Shown: one piece after another, positions 37,574 through 46,108 of the stretch
Layout: each line of letters opens with the position of its first letter
How positions within the stretch are numbered: the stretch's first letter is position 1
Assembly: GCF_900460065.1 (NCBI RefSeq)
Contig: NZ_UAVD01000008.1
Span: 1 to 64,000, forward strand
Length of the DNA stretch: 64,000 bases
Source of the DNA: Streptomyces griseus
GTDB taxonomy: Bacteria > Actinomycetota > Actinomycetes > Streptomycetales > Streptomycetaceae
Direction: 5' to 3'
Position numbers and translations under genes: made by a program
Notes under the pieces: model-generated
Seen by the model: the letters and a program-made list of their open reading frames with translations, nothing else
Databases searched by the model: none
Told to the model about the DNA's origin: nothing

Positions 37574-38536
37574 CTACTCGTCCTCGTCAAGTTCGCTGCC
37601 AGGCGGAAGCTGGGACTGCTGGCCAGCCACTTCGATCAGCCGGTAGCGGCGCTGGCTCCGCTTGCCCGCGAGCGAGCGTAGGACAAAGCTCTCGAGTGCC
37701 ACCTCGACCTCCTGGTCCAAGTGATCTCTCACGACGCTGACCAGGGAATCGTCCACGAATCCGTGGATCTCACTGCCGGTCGGAGGCTCGAAATAGAAGA
37801 TCTGCCGCCGGGTCCGCAACCCATCGAGGCGCCCCTGCAGCCGGATGACCTCCCGCTCTTCACGAATGACGCCAAGGCGCTCGCGAAGCGTTACCGCCTG
37901 GCCGGCGGAGAGCACGGAGGAAATCCGTTCGCCGGTCCCTCGCTGGACAGTAAGACTGATATCGAGCTTCGGGTTCGGGAGATCCTGAATCAGATCCGCC
38001 ACCGCCCGACGCATCACCGGGGACGCACTCAGCAACGAGTCCATCGACGCTTCATCGTCGTGACTCTCGGGCAGGGCCCGAACCAGCTCAACCGCACCGA
38101 TCTCAGCCCAGGACACGCCAGCCGGAGCCAAATCGTCCTCGCCCTCCTCAGGCACCGCAATATGAGGCTGCAGATCCACAATGATCGAACCGGCTGCGGA
38201 AGCAGCGACATCGAGCCGGGCGAAGGCAAGATCCAACGGCTGCAACCTCACGACATCGGCGCGACGGACACGTCGGGCCTTGGCCAAACGAGCCACAGCC
38301 TTCTGCACACGCTGGAGGAAATCGCCCACCTCATGAGCGGCGATGAGCCCCCCACTGTCGGGGTTGGCGAGCCGGAAGTTGAAACCCGGTGATCCAGCAT
38401 CTGTCTGCAGCAGACCAAGGCCGCTGAACTTCTCTGCCGAAGCCTGAAGGCCCGCCCTGGTGAGCCGGGAGAGCGGATCGCTGCCCTCGGTCGTCTGAAA
38501 GGCACGGACGTACTTGTCTCGAAGATCGTTACTCAC
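37574..38536 (-). CDS. Unrecognised 320-aa cargo protein, coupled to a nucleotidyltransferase-like gene
   Basis: I do not recognise the family. There is no signal peptide or membrane segment. The N-terminal third is helical and basic (LQRVQKAVARLAKARRVRRA) and the middle is acidic (AVPEEGEDDLAPAGV). The C-terminal third has alternating strands (FYFEPPTGSEIHGFVDDSLV) and a basic end (SLAGKRSQRRYRLIEVAG), which could be a nucleic-acid-binding region. The start at 38536 overlaps the stop of the upstream gene (38533) by four bases, so the two are almost certainly co-translated partners. Likely a cargo module of defence or toxin-antitoxin type, by inference only. Confidence 0.75.
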   Translation of the reverse strand: MSNDLRDKYVRAFQTTEGSDPLSRLTRAGLQASAEKFSGLGLLQTDAGSPGFNFRLANPDSGGLIAAHEVGDFLQRVQKAVARLAKARRVRRADVVRLQPLDLAFARLDVAASAAGSIIVDLQPHIAVPEEGEDDLAPAGVSWAEIGAVELVRALPESHDDEASMDSLLSASPVMRRAVADLIQDLPNPKLDISLTVQRGTGERISSVLSAGQAVTLRERLGVIREEREVIRLQGRLDGLRTRRQIFYFEPPTGSEIHGFVDDSLVSVVRDHLDQEVEVALESFVLRSLAGKRSQRRYRLIEVAGQQSQLPPGSELDEDE

Positions 38537-39042
38537 CAGCTCACCTCCAGATATCCCTTAACCACCCCAGGGACGGGTTGCCCGTCGGGTCCTTTCACGC
38601 TGGACCACAGGGTGTCCCAATACTGCTCCTGCTCAGGGACACCAGCAACGACAGGGAAGCCATCTATGAGGCCGCCCATGGGCTGAACGCGCTCAGCCCA
38701 CTCCACGGGCCCACCATGAACCTCCACCTGCTTCAGAGTGAGCAGAGGAACAAGCCTCTCAACGTCCTTCTCGGTCAGATTCAGGCTTCGGTCAATGAAA
38801 ACCGCAAGGTCCAGGTCCGCCGGCGGGGCTTGCTTGTGGGTGCAAAATCCACCATCCACCCAAAACGTTCCCCGCTCAAGAACATCCTGGACCAAGTCTG
38901 CATACAGCTCAAAAGCTCGGAAAATACGACCGCGATGCTCGGCGTGCGGAGCCTGCTCCACGAAGATCTCTTTGATCTCGGCCAACGTCGCAGCGTGACG
39001 ACCAGGCGGCAGCAAACCACCGTCTGTGAGCGCTGGTATCAC
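38533..39042 (-). CDS. Nucleotidyltransferase-like cargo protein
   Basis: A 169-aa protein. The segment WVDGGFCTHKQAPPADLDLA fits the nucleotidyltransferase-fold pattern of a Gly pair (G64, G65), a short linker and D-x-D (D76, D78). It begins MIPALTDGGLLPPGRHAATL, which I recall from the DUF6932 group. GTG 39042 has a GGGGGGA ribosome site immediately upstream. Such small nucleotidyltransferases often pair with a second gene in toxin-antitoxin or phage-defence systems (MNT, AbiE types). Its partner here is the 320-aa gene that overlaps it. Confidence 0.7.
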   Translation of the reverse strand: MIPALTDGGLLPPGRHAATLAEIKEIFVEQAPHAEHRGRIFRAFELYADLVQDVLERGTFWVDGGFCTHKQAPPADLDLAVFIDRSLNLTEKDVERLVPLLTLKQVEVHGGPVEWAERVQPMGGLIDGFPVVAGVPEQEQYWDTLWSSVKGPDGQPVPGVVKGYLEVSW

Positions 39043-39240
39043 AGTCCCCCCTCACGTCGGCTCGCGCCGATGTTCCCTGCCCCAGGCGATCACCCTACCT
39101 AGGGGGCTCAGCGCCAGAAATAGGAACGTCAGTATTGCGAGGTAATCAGCACCTCAGGCTCCCCCTCGGGACCCTTACGAGGTGGAGATCACACGCGGCT
39201 CGGGGGCTGCGAGGTCACGTCGAGGACCTGGCCCACCTGG

Positions 39241-39675
39241 TCAAGAGGGAGAGAACACCGGGAGACCGCGGTTCTCTGCATGCCCGCGAAGCCCCCCGTC
39301 GTAGGTCACGAAGCTCGTCAGAGACGGTCCCAGCATCAGTGCACTCGCGAGGTGAATCGCGTCCAACGACTTGATGTTGAACTCCTCAAGCGCCCCGGCC
39401 TCTTCGAGGAGGGCAAGGTCGAGAGTCACCAGATCAGTCGCGTTGAGGCGCTTCTCAGCAGCCTCAAGCAGTCTGGTGAACGTCAAGTCATCGATAAGAA
39501 GCTGCCCTTGAGGTCCGCAGCGTGCTCGCCGAATGACTCGCATAATCTCGGTCACAGCGAGATCCGAGGTGACCTGTCGCTGCTGGGGACGCTCTTCGAG
39601 GAAGGCAACCAGAGCATCGGTGTCCTTCTCCCGCTTGATCAGCTTGACCAACGCGCAGGAGTCCAGATAGATCAA
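39241..39675 (-). CDS. PIN-domain toxin, VapC-like
   Basis: A 144-aa ribonuclease of the PIN fold. The four acidic active-site positions are visible: D5 ([12 protein letters not shown]), E43 (AVTEIMR), D105 (SLDAIHLA) and D126 (TYDGGL). TTG 39675 overlaps the antitoxin stop as TTGA, giving the antitoxin-first order typical of the family. VapC toxins cleave tRNA or rRNA. Confidence 0.9.
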   Translation of the reverse strand: MIYLDSCALVKLIKREKDTDALVAFLEERPQQRQVTSDLAVTEIMRVIRRARCGPQGQLLIDDLTFTRLLEAAEKRLNATDLVTLDLALLEEAGALEEFNIKSLDAIHLASALMLGPSLTSFVTYDGGLRGHAENRGLPVFSPS

Positions 39676-40487
39676 GTGCGTTCCCCGTCGCGCGCCTCAC
39701 TCAACAACTCGCTCAGCGGCCTCTCCATGCCGTCAACATCGATCGGCTCAATCGGAGCAGGCGTCCCACGTCGCAGGCGCCCTTCCCTCAGCAAAACATC
39801 AAGGTGTTGCTCAGCCTCGGTCGCCGGCATCAGCCACCCCACGACCTTGCCGTGACTAGTAACTCGGGCGACTTCCCCCCTCGCCGCCAACTCACCCAGG
39901 ACCTTCCCAGGGTTCCTCAAAGCCCTGACCGGAACTTCGATGGCAGACATGATCTCTGTGATCCGAGCGCGTAGGGGTCTGAACGTCTCAGTCCCTAGCC
40001 CTTCGAGCATCGCCGCACTGACCAAGAGGTCTCTGTCAGGTGGTCCGAAGCTGCGCCCAGCAAGCTTGTCAAGGCCAGGCAGAACCGGCTGGGACACCTG
40101 CGCCGCAGCGACAGCGTCGCGGAGGCTACTCGGAAAATCCAAGCTCCAGCCTCGCTCACGCACATGCTTCGCCTGAACAAGCAGCAACCGTGCGTCCGAG
40201 GGGGTGGCATCACCATCCTCGCCCTGAGCACGCAATCCGAGCGCAAGCACCAAGTTATGCCCGCCAACCACGAAGTCATCGGGGAGCTCGCGATCGAAGC
40301 CTAGGGCCTCCATCGTCTCGGGATGGAGGTCGACAGCCAAGCTCTCTACGATACCCGCAGGAATTTGGTCGAGCGCGTCTCGCACTCTCGAGAGAAAAGC
40401 ATTCCGAATTGCGCGCGCGGCTTCAGACTCGTCCGCCCTGCCCTCCAGGCGGGCGATCGATCCCGGGACACGCTCGTCCTCAGCCAC
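39672..40487 (-). CDS. Antitoxin with Phd-like C-terminus and large N-terminal extension
   Basis: A 271-aa protein. The last 92 residues resemble Phd/YefM antitoxins ([20 protein letters not shown] then [18 protein letters not shown]). The first 180 residues are a separate, unrecognised domain ([32 protein letters not shown]). No stop codon or ribosome site separates them; an internal ATG at 39950 could make the short antitoxin alone. The GTG start at 40487 has only a weak ribosome site. A 9-bp palindrome lies 16 bases upstream. Confidence 0.75.
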   Translation of the reverse strand: MAEDERVPGSIARLEGRADESEAARAIRNAFLSRVRDALDQIPAGIVESLAVDLHPETMEALGFDRELPDDFVVGGHNLVLALGLRAQGEDGDATPSDARLLLVQAKHVRERGWSLDFPSSLRDAVAAAQVSQPVLPGLDKLAGRSFGPPDRDLLVSAAMLEGLGTETFRPLRARITEIMSAIEVPVRALRNPGKVLGELAARGEVARVTSHGKVVGWLMPATEAEQHLDVLLREGRLRRGTPAPIEPIDVDGMERPLSELLSEARDGERT

Positions 40488-40503
40488 GCATCCACAGTAG
40501 TCC

Positions 40504-40532
40504 TGTCAGACGGTTCCCGCGAGCGTCTGACA
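40504..40532. promoter_or_regulatory. Palindrome upstream of the antitoxin-toxin operon
   Basis: TGTCAGACG and CGTCTGACA are separated by 11 bases. It lies 16 bases before the antitoxin start, where autoregulating antitoxins normally bind. It might instead be an element-end hairpin. Confidence 0.5.
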
Positions 40533-40558
40533 AGACGGCCATCGAGACATCGGAGATC

Positions 40559-40582
40559 TGAACACATCAACTTGACAGGGAA
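40559..40582 (-). repeat. Right terminal inverted repeat
   Basis: Read inward on the minus strand: TTCCCTG, six other bases, TGATGTGTTCA. It directly abuts the last host codon (GTC) of the yifB N-terminal fragment. Confidence 0.85.
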
Positions 40583-40744
40583 GACCACGGCGGCCCGCAC
40601 CCGGTCCCGGCTCTCGACCAGGCTCTTGTCCGGCAGGCCGACCAGGGTGAAGGCCGCCACGCCCGGTTCCAGGTCCGCCTGGACCTCCACCACCACGCCC
40701 TCGACGCCGACCAGCGCCACGGAACACGCTCGGGCGAAACCCAT
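40583..40744 (-). pseudogene. yifB: YifB/ComM N-terminal 54 codons (split gene)
   Basis: It encodes [20 protein letters not shown] and continues to [10 protein letters not shown], the normal beginning of YifB. After codon 54 the frame enters the element (FPVKLMCSD) and has no relation to YifB. The ATG shares one base with the yraN stop (TGATG). It continues biologically with 29921-31381. Confidence 0.93.
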
Positions 40745-41103
40745 CAGGACACCCCCCGGGCGTGCTCCGTGACCGGGGCTCCGCGCCGGGGCACGAGCAC
40801 ACCGACCAGGTCGATGCGGACCCCGCCGGGCGGTGGCCCGCCGTGCCGGTCGAGCCAGATCTCGGCGAGCCGTCTCAGCCGGTCGGCCTTGACCGGACCG
40901 ACGGCCGCCATGGGGTGTTCGAACCCCGGTGACCTGCGCGTCTTCACCTCGCAGAAGACCAGGGCGTCGCCGTCCCTGGCCACGATGTCGATCTCTCCGG
41001 CGCGACAGCGCCAGTTGCGCTCGATCACCGCCATACCGGCTTCGGCCAGCAGCCGCGCCGCCAGATCCTCGCCGTACCGCCCGAGTGCCCCCCGTGCGTT
41101 CAT
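40744..41103 (-). CDS. yraN: YraN family endonuclease-like protein (UPF0102)
   Basis: A 119-aa protein with the restriction-endonuclease-like fold motifs [37 protein letters not shown] (the usual E-x-D-x15-ExK) and [10 protein letters not shown]. The function is not settled; it is normally found beside yifB and dprA, as here. The start is ATG 41103 ([11 protein letters not shown]). Confidence 0.9.
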   Translation of the reverse strand: MNARGALGRYGEDLAARLLAEAGMAVIERNWRCRAGEIDIVARDGDALVFCEVKTRRSPGFEHPMAAVGPVKADRLRRLAEIWLDRHGGPPPGGVRIDLVGVLVPRRGAPVTEHARGVS

Positions 41104-41261
41104 ATCGGCACCACCTCCGGTACCGACTGTGACCCGGCCCGCCGGAAGATGTGGATCTTGGTGGAAAACTCCGCGCATGTGGAAAACCCGGCCACCCACA
41201 CGGGTGACCGGGTCGTTCCTGCGACGCGCGTATCGGGGGCCCGGCACCGGGCAGCGCGGGA

Positions 41262-41570
41262 TCAGCCTCCCGGAAGTTCCAGATCGCTCTTGTTGAGCTC
41301 TTCGATGTTGACGTCCTTGAAGGTCAGCACGCGGACCTGCTTGACGAACCTCGCGGGCCGGTACATGTCCCAGACCCAGGCGTCCGCCATGGACACCTCG
41401 AAGAAAACCTCACCCTGGACGGAGTGCACCTGCATCTCGTAGTCGTTCGTGAGGTAGAAGCGCCGTTCGGTCTCGATCACATATTTGAACAGACCGACGA
41501 CATCGCGGTACTCCCGGTAGAGCTTCAGCTCCATCTCGGTCTCGTACTTCTCGAGGTCCTCGGCGCTCAT
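41262..41570 (-). CDS. DUF2469 family protein
   Basis: A 102-aa acidic protein highly conserved in actinobacteria, with no known function. It begins [20 protein letters not shown] and contains [16 protein letters not shown] and [18 protein letters not shown]. It has no signal or membrane segment. ATG 41570 is chosen because it matches the usual family start. Confidence 0.9.
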   Translation of the reverse strand: MSAEDLEKYETEMELKLYREYRDVVGLFKYVIETERRFYLTNDYEMQVHSVQGEVFFEVSMADAWVWDMYRPARFVKQVRVLTFKDVNIEELNKSDLELPGG

Positions 41571-41635
41571 GGCATGTTTCCCCTTCAGCCGTGCGTGCCC
41601 CCCATTGTGCGTCAGCCTCCGGCGCCCTTGGACGA

Positions 41636-42124
41636 TTAGACGATTTCGGGGGCCAGAACCAGCGGATCGCACGGGGGACCCTCGTCGAGGAGCGTGCGGA
41701 GCAGCTCGGCGAGTCTGGTCGGGTACACCGTCTCACGCGTCGCGAGCAGTTCGGCGGAAGTCCACCACCTCAGACCGGCGACGCTGCGCAGCTCCAGGTC
41801 GGTGAGGCCCTGCGGGGCCGTCGCGGTCCGTGTCGTACGGGCCAGGTAGTACCACTCGTCCTGGTCCCAGCGCCGCCCGTCGAACGGGAAGGAACAGATC
41901 CGGGTCCAGAGCAGCGGGCCCAGTGCGATGTCCGTGATCCCGGTCTCCTCCGCCAGTTCGCGGCGGGCCGCCTCCTCCCGGGTCTCCTCGCCCTCCAGGC
42001 CCCCGCCCGGGGTGAACCACCAGGTGTCGGCCGGGTCGTCCGGCTCATGGCCGTGGAGCAGCAGGACGCGGTCGTCGGGGTCCAGGAGGACCACCCGGGC
42101 GACCCTGCGGGCCCCGGAGGTCAT
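41636..42124 (-). CDS. NUDIX hydrolase
   Basis: A 162-aa hydrolase. The Nudix box is complete: a GGGLEGEE start, then RRELAEETGI, separated as expected. TPGGG precedes it. These enzymes cleave nucleoside diphosphates linked to another group; the substrate is not evident. The ATG overlaps the stop of the signal peptidase gene as ATGA. Confidence 0.92.
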   Translation of the reverse strand: MTSGARRVARVVLLDPDDRVLLLHGHEPDDPADTWWFTPGGGLEGEETREEAARRELAEETGITDIALGPLLWTRICSFPFDGRRWDQDEWYYLARTTRTATAPQGLTDLELRSVAGLRWWTSAELLATRETVYPTRLAELLRTLLDEGPPCDPLVLAPEIV

Positions 42125-42876
42125 CGGGCCACCCCGGCCGGCGCCCTCCGGCGGGCGAGGCGCGCCGCCACGGGCCCGTACACCGCACCGGCGAGGATCA
42201 GCACGACCCCCGCCACGATCGCACCCAGCTGGAAGCGCAGCGGCCCGGCCGCGGACACCCCGCCGGGCAGCTCGGCGAACGAGGAGGGCCGGTCGATCAT
42301 GCCGTTCATCGGCCAGGCCACCGCGTCCACTCTGGCCCGCACCGCGCTCAGCGGCACGGAGCCCTGGCCGCCGTCCTGGAGGTGGACGCGGGAGTCCAGC
42401 GAGGTGGCCCGTTCGTCGCCGAGAAGGAAGATCTGGCCCTCGGGCACGGTGGCCGAGAAGTCCTGCGGCGAGGCCGGGGCCTTCTCGCCGGGGGCGGCCG
42501 TGCCCCGGGCGAGGTAGGGCTCGTCGACGGGGGTTCCGTTGACGGTGAGCCGTCCGTCACCGTCGCAGCAGGCCACCTTGTCGCCGCCGATCCCGACGAC
42601 GCGCTTGACCATCGGTGTGGCGCCCCAGACCTGGTCGGTGAAGACCACCACGTCACCGCGCCGGACGTCGGCGCCGTCTATCCGCTCGGCGAGCACCCGG
42701 TCACCGGGCTTCACCGTGGGGGACATCGAATCGGTCGGGACCGTGTACGGCTGGTAGACCACCGCCGCCCAGACGAAACCGCCGAGGAAAAGCACACAGC
42801 CGACGGCCACGGCCAGGCCCGACACCATGGCGCCGAGCCGGCCGCGGCCGTCGTCCTTGCTTCCTGTACCGCTCAT
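42121..42876 (-). CDS. sipZ: Type I signal peptidase, fourth of four
   Basis: A 251-aa S26A peptidase. It has an N-terminal membrane segment, catalytic Ser in VPTDSMSPT and Lys in MVKRVVGIGGDK, box E LLGDERATSLDSR and a second membrane segment at the C-terminus. Two cysteines sit in CCDGDGRLTVNG. Streptomyces carry four consecutive genes (sipW, X, Y, Z); this is the last, reading away from rplS. GGGGGAG lies nine bases before the ATG. Confidence 0.88.
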   Translation of the reverse strand: MSGTGSKDDGRGRLGAMVSGLAVAVGCVLFLGGFVWAAVVYQPYTVPTDSMSPTVKPGDRVLAERIDGADVRRGDVVVFTDQVWGATPMVKRVVGIGGDKVACCDGDGRLTVNGTPVDEPYLARGTAAPGEKAPASPQDFSATVPEGQIFLLGDERATSLDSRVHLQDGGQGSVPLSAVRARVDAVAWPMNGMIDRPSSFAELPGGVSAAGPLRFQLGAIVAGVVLILAGAVYGPVAARLARRRAPAGVAR

Positions 42877-42926
42877 CCCAGCGCTCCCCCGTCGGAGATC
42901 GACAATCGCTGATCCGAGTCGGCACC

Positions 42927-43835
42927 CTACCCGGCGGTACGCCCGGCGGTCAGCCTCCGGCGGCGCCACAACACGAGGGGCACCGCTCCGGCTACGCCCA
43001 GTGCCGCCGGCGCCATCGCGGCGGCCGCGTTCAGACCGGGCTGGTCGAAGGTGTCCGGGACCGGGAGGGTCGCCCAGCGGCCCAGCGGCCAGGCGACGAC
43101 GACGGCACGGCCGACGACCTCGTCGGTGGAGACCGTGCCCTGCCCCGGGAGCTCCTGGTGGTAGCGCGAGTCCAGGGAGTTCTGCCGGTGGTCGCCCATG
43201 ACGAAGATCCGGCCGTCCGGCACCTTGATCGGGCCGAAGGGCTTGTCGTTGCACGGGGTGTTCCCCGGGAAGATGAACGACTTCTCGTCCAGGCTCTTCC
43301 CGTTGACCGTGACCGGTCCGTTCTCCTTGCACTCCACGGTGTCGCCGCCGACCGCGATGACCCGCTTGATCAGGTCCTTCTCCTCGGAGGACGGCATCAG
43401 ACCGATGAAGCTCAGGAACTTCTGCACCGCGTTGGGCTCCGGGGTCACGGTGTCCTCCAGCCAGCCGCCCGGGTCGTGGAAGACCACGACCTCGCCGCGC
43501 TCCGGCTCCGAGCCGAACCACGGGGTCAGCTTGTCGACCAGCACCCGGTCACCCCGCTGCAGCGTGTTCTGCATGGAGTCCGAGGGGATCGAGAACGCCT
43601 GGACCAGGAACGTCTTGATCAGCAGCGCCAGAACCAGCGCGATGCCGACGAGCAGCGGAAGCTCCAGCCAGAAGGAACGTTGCCTCCTGGCCGGCCTGTC
43701 GCCGTCGCCCGGGGGGTCGCCCTCACCCTCCGGCGGGACCGCCGCCCCGCCCGCGGGAGACTCGTCGCGCTCCGGCCGGTCCTCGGGTTCGTCGCGTCCG
43801 GATCGTGCGCCGACCGCCAAATCCCCCACATCCAC
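42927..43835 (-). CDS. sipY: Type I signal peptidase, third of four
   Basis: A 302-aa peptidase with catalytic Ser in IPSDSMQNTLQRGDRV and Lys in DLIKRVIAVGGD; box E is MGDHRQNSLDSRYH. A charged cytoplasmic N-terminus of about 55 residues precedes the first membrane segment, and a second segment and a basic tail end it. GTG 43835 lies inside the end of the previous gene; the overlap is 113 bases in a different frame. Confidence 0.9.
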   Translation of the reverse strand: MDVGDLAVGARSGRDEPEDRPERDESPAGGAAVPPEGEGDPPGDGDRPARRQRSFWLELPLLVGIALVLALLIKTFLVQAFSIPSDSMQNTLQRGDRVLVDKLTPWFGSEPERGEVVVFHDPGGWLEDTVTPEPNAVQKFLSFIGLMPSSEEKDLIKRVIAVGGDTVECKENGPVTVNGKSLDEKSFIFPGNTPCNDKPFGPIKVPDGRIFVMGDHRQNSLDSRYHQELPGQGTVSTDEVVGRAVVVAWPLGRWATLPVPDTFDQPGLNAAAAMAPAALGVAGAVPLVLWRRRRLTAGRTAG

Positions 43836-44799
43836 TCCTCAGTACGTGCCACTGCCCGCGCCGGATCCGGTGCAGGCCCACCACTCCCATAACGAGCGGG
43901 AGTTCCGCAGGGGTCGGGAGCCGGACCATTCCATCGGGATCCGGAGGTGCCACACTATTCGACGGGGCCGCAGCCGCCGCCCGCGATGCGCGCGCGTCCG
44001 GGACCCCGCCGAAGGCATCGCGTTGTTCCAGGGTGCTCCAGTGGCCGAACGGCCAGGCGATCACGACGGCCCGCCCCACGACCTCCTCCTCCGAGACGGT
44101 GCCCCGGTCGGGTCCGTCGAGGTGGAAGCGGGAGTCGGCCGAGTCGGACCGGTGGTCCCCCATCATGAACAGCCGGCCCGGGGGGACCTTCACCTCGAAC
44201 GAGATGGTCGAGGGCCGGTCGTCGGGGTGGAGGTACGTCTCGGCCAGCGGTACGCCGTTGACGGTGACCCGGCCGTCCTCGCCGCAGCACTTCACGGTGT
44301 CGCCGCCGACCGCGATGACCCGCTTGATCAGGTCCTGCTCGTCGTCGGACGGCAGCAGTCCGATGAACGTCAGCAGTTCGGTGACCTGCTTGACGCCGAT
44401 CGGCGGGTCCTCCTGCTCCCCGGGGTTCTCCTGCTGGAGCCAGCCTCCGGGGTCCTTGAACACGACGACGTCGCCGCGCTGCGGCTTCGAACCGAACCAC
44501 GGCGTCAGCTTGTCCACGAGGACCCGGTCGCCGATCCGGATGGTCTGTTCCATCGACCCGGACGGGATGACGAACGCCTGCACCAGGAACGTCTTCAGGA
44601 CGAGCGCGATCAGCAGCGCCACGACGACGAGGACCGGTATCTCCCGCACCGCGGACCCGCGACGCCTGCGCCGGACCTTCTTGGCCAGCCGGCGGCGTTC
44701 CGCCCGGGTGGGCAGGGAGCGCGGCCCGGTGGGCCCGCTGCCGGTCGGCGGGGCCGCGCCGGGGTCGGTTGCGCCGCGCGGACGCCCGCGGTTACCCAT
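43723..44799 (-). CDS. sipX: Type I signal peptidase, second of four
   Basis: A 358-aa peptidase. Catalytic Ser is in VIPSGSMEQTIRIGDRV and Lys in DLIKRVIAVGGD; box E is MMGDHRSDSADSRFH. After the catalytic domain comes a hydrophobic segment (LPLVMGVVGLHRI) and an Arg/Gly-rich tail that overlaps the next gene by 113 bases. The tail could be a frame-extension artefact. The start codon at 44799 overlaps the previous stop by eight bases. Confidence 0.88.
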   Translation of the reverse strand: MGNRGRPRGATDPGAAPPTGSGPTGPRSLPTRAERRRLAKKVRRRRRGSAVREIPVLVVVALLIALVLKTFLVQAFVIPSGSMEQTIRIGDRVLVDKLTPWFGSKPQRGDVVVFKDPGGWLQQENPGEQEDPPIGVKQVTELLTFIGLLPSDDEQDLIKRVIAVGGDTVKCCGEDGRVTVNGVPLAETYLHPDDRPSTISFEVKVPPGRLFMMGDHRSDSADSRFHLDGPDRGTVSEEEVVGRAVVIAWPFGHWSTLEQRDAFGGVPDARASRAAAAAPSNSVAPPDPDGMVRLPTPAELPLVMGVVGLHRIRRGQWHVLRSGCGGFGGRRTIRTRRTRGPAGARRVSRGRGGGPAGG

Positions 44800-45562
44800 G
44801 CGCCGCGCCGGGCGCCCGTACGCGGTCGAAGGCGCCGGTCCCCTCCAGCGAACCCGCCCGGGCGGGCGGCCAGCCCAGCCAGTCCACCCGGCCCGTCACC
44901 CGCTCGACGGGGACCATCCCGCCGCCCGGCGATCCCAGGTGGTCCCGGGAGTCGCTGGAGCGGCTGCGGTGGTCGCCCATCATCCACAGGGCGCCGGCGG
45001 GCACCAGGATGTCGAAGGGCACCCGGGAGGCGGTGTCACCGGGGTACAGGTACGGCTCGTCCACCGTCACGCCGTTGACCGCGAGCCTGCCCCGCGCGTC
45101 GCAGCAGACGACGCGGTCGCCGCCCACGCCCACCACCCGCTTCACGAAGTCGGTGTCGGCGGGCTCCGTGAGCCCCAGGGAGGAGGCCGCCCCGCGGACC
45201 AGCCCGGTCAGCGGGTTCGCGTCGGGGTCCTCCCGCACGAACGAGCCGGTGCCGTCGAAGACGACCACGTCGCCGCGCTCGGGCCCGTCGCCGGAACGGT
45301 AGGCCAGCTTGTTGACGAGAACCCGGTCACCGACCTTCAGCGTGGGCTCCATGGAGCGGCTGGGGATCAGGAACGGCTGGACCACGTAGGAGCTGAACAG
45401 CAGCAGGAGGACGGCGGCCACGACCACCCCGGTGAGCACCCGCCGCCAGGACAGGACGGAGACGACACGGTCCCGAACACGCGAAAAGCGCGACCGCTCC
45501 CCGGACCCCGCGTCGGGGTCCGGGGAGCGGTCGCGCTCCGAGTGCTGTGCTTGCGTGTCCAT
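44792..45562 (-). CDS. sipW: Type I signal peptidase, first of four
   Basis: A 256-aa peptidase with catalytic Ser in IPSRSMEPTLKVGDRVLV and Lys in DFVKRVVGVGGDR; box E is MMGDHRSRSSDSRDH. The N-terminal 35 residues (MDTQAQHSERDRSPDP) precede the first membrane segment. A 24-bp perfect hairpin lies within codons 9-25 of this gene. Confidence 0.9.
   Translation of the reverse strand: MDTQAQHSERDRSPDPDAGSGERSRFSRVRDRVVSVLSWRRVLTGVVVAAVLLLLFSSYVVQPFLIPSRSMEPTLKVGDRVLVNKLAYRSGDGPERGDVVVFDGTGSFVREDPDANPLTGLVRGAASSLGLTEPADTDFVKRVVGVGGDRVVCCDARGRLAVNGVTVDEPYLYPGDTASRVPFDILVPAGALWMMGDHRSRSSDSRDHLGSPGGGMVPVERVTGRVDWLGWPPARAGSLEGTGAFDRVRAPGAAHG
45487..45537 (-). terminator. 24-bp perfect hairpin inside the 5' end of sipW
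   Basis: Arms 45487-45510 and 45514-45537 are exact complements around a CGT loop; the outer end is AGCGCGACCGCTCC. It lies 92 bases past the rplS stop and within sipW codons. It could terminate or attenuate rplS readthrough, or regulate sipW translation. Confidence 0.65.
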
Positions 45563-45628
45563 CGCGGCCGAAGCTTATCCGGCCATGCTGTGGACGGGTC
45601 ACCCCCAGGGGGATGACCGGGCGACAGC

Positions 45629-45979
45629 TCAGTTGTCGCGCTTCTCCTTGATCTTCGCGGCCTTGCCGCGCAGCTCACGGAGGAAGTACAGCTTGGCGCG
45701 GCGGACGTCACCGCGGGTGACGAGCTCGATCTTCTCGAAGATCGGGCTGTGCACCGGGAAGGTGCGCTCGACGCCGACGCTGAAGGAGACCTTGCGGACC
45801 GTGAAGGTCTCGCTGACGCCCGAGCCCTGGCGGCGGATGACAACACCCTTGAACTGCTGGATACGGGAGCGGTTGCCCTCGATCACGCGCACGTGGACGT
45901 TGACGGTGTCACCGGGGCGGAACGCCGGGACGTCCGAACGGAGGGTGGCGGCGTTGACGCCATCGAGCAGGGAAGCCAT
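45629..45979 (-). CDS. rplS: 50S ribosomal protein L19
   Basis: A 116-aa protein with the full L19 consensus: [52 protein letters not shown] and the basic end [15 protein letters not shown]. The start at ATG 45979 (MASLLDGVN) matches the family; an upstream GTG at 46006 does not. Confidence 0.96.
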   Translation of the reverse strand: MASLLDGVNAATLRSDVPAFRPGDTVNVHVRVIEGNRSRIQQFKGVVIRRQGSGVSETFTVRKVSFSVGVERTFPVHSPIFEKIELVTRGDVRRAKLYFLRELRGKAAKIKEKRDN

Positions 45980-46108
45980 GGTTTCTGCTTTCTTCGCCGA
46001 TGCCACAGGTCATCGACGGGATATCGAGAGGAGTTCGGAGTGCTGATCGCGTCGGGCGGGCGTCTTTCCCCCTGTGGCAGGGGCGCACACCGGACGTACA
46101 GCAGCGGC

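Noticed and set aside
39672..39950. Separate short antitoxin gene from ATG 39950
   Set aside because: No ribosome site and no stop between it and the upstream domain, so the fused 271-aa form is listed; the short form remains possible.
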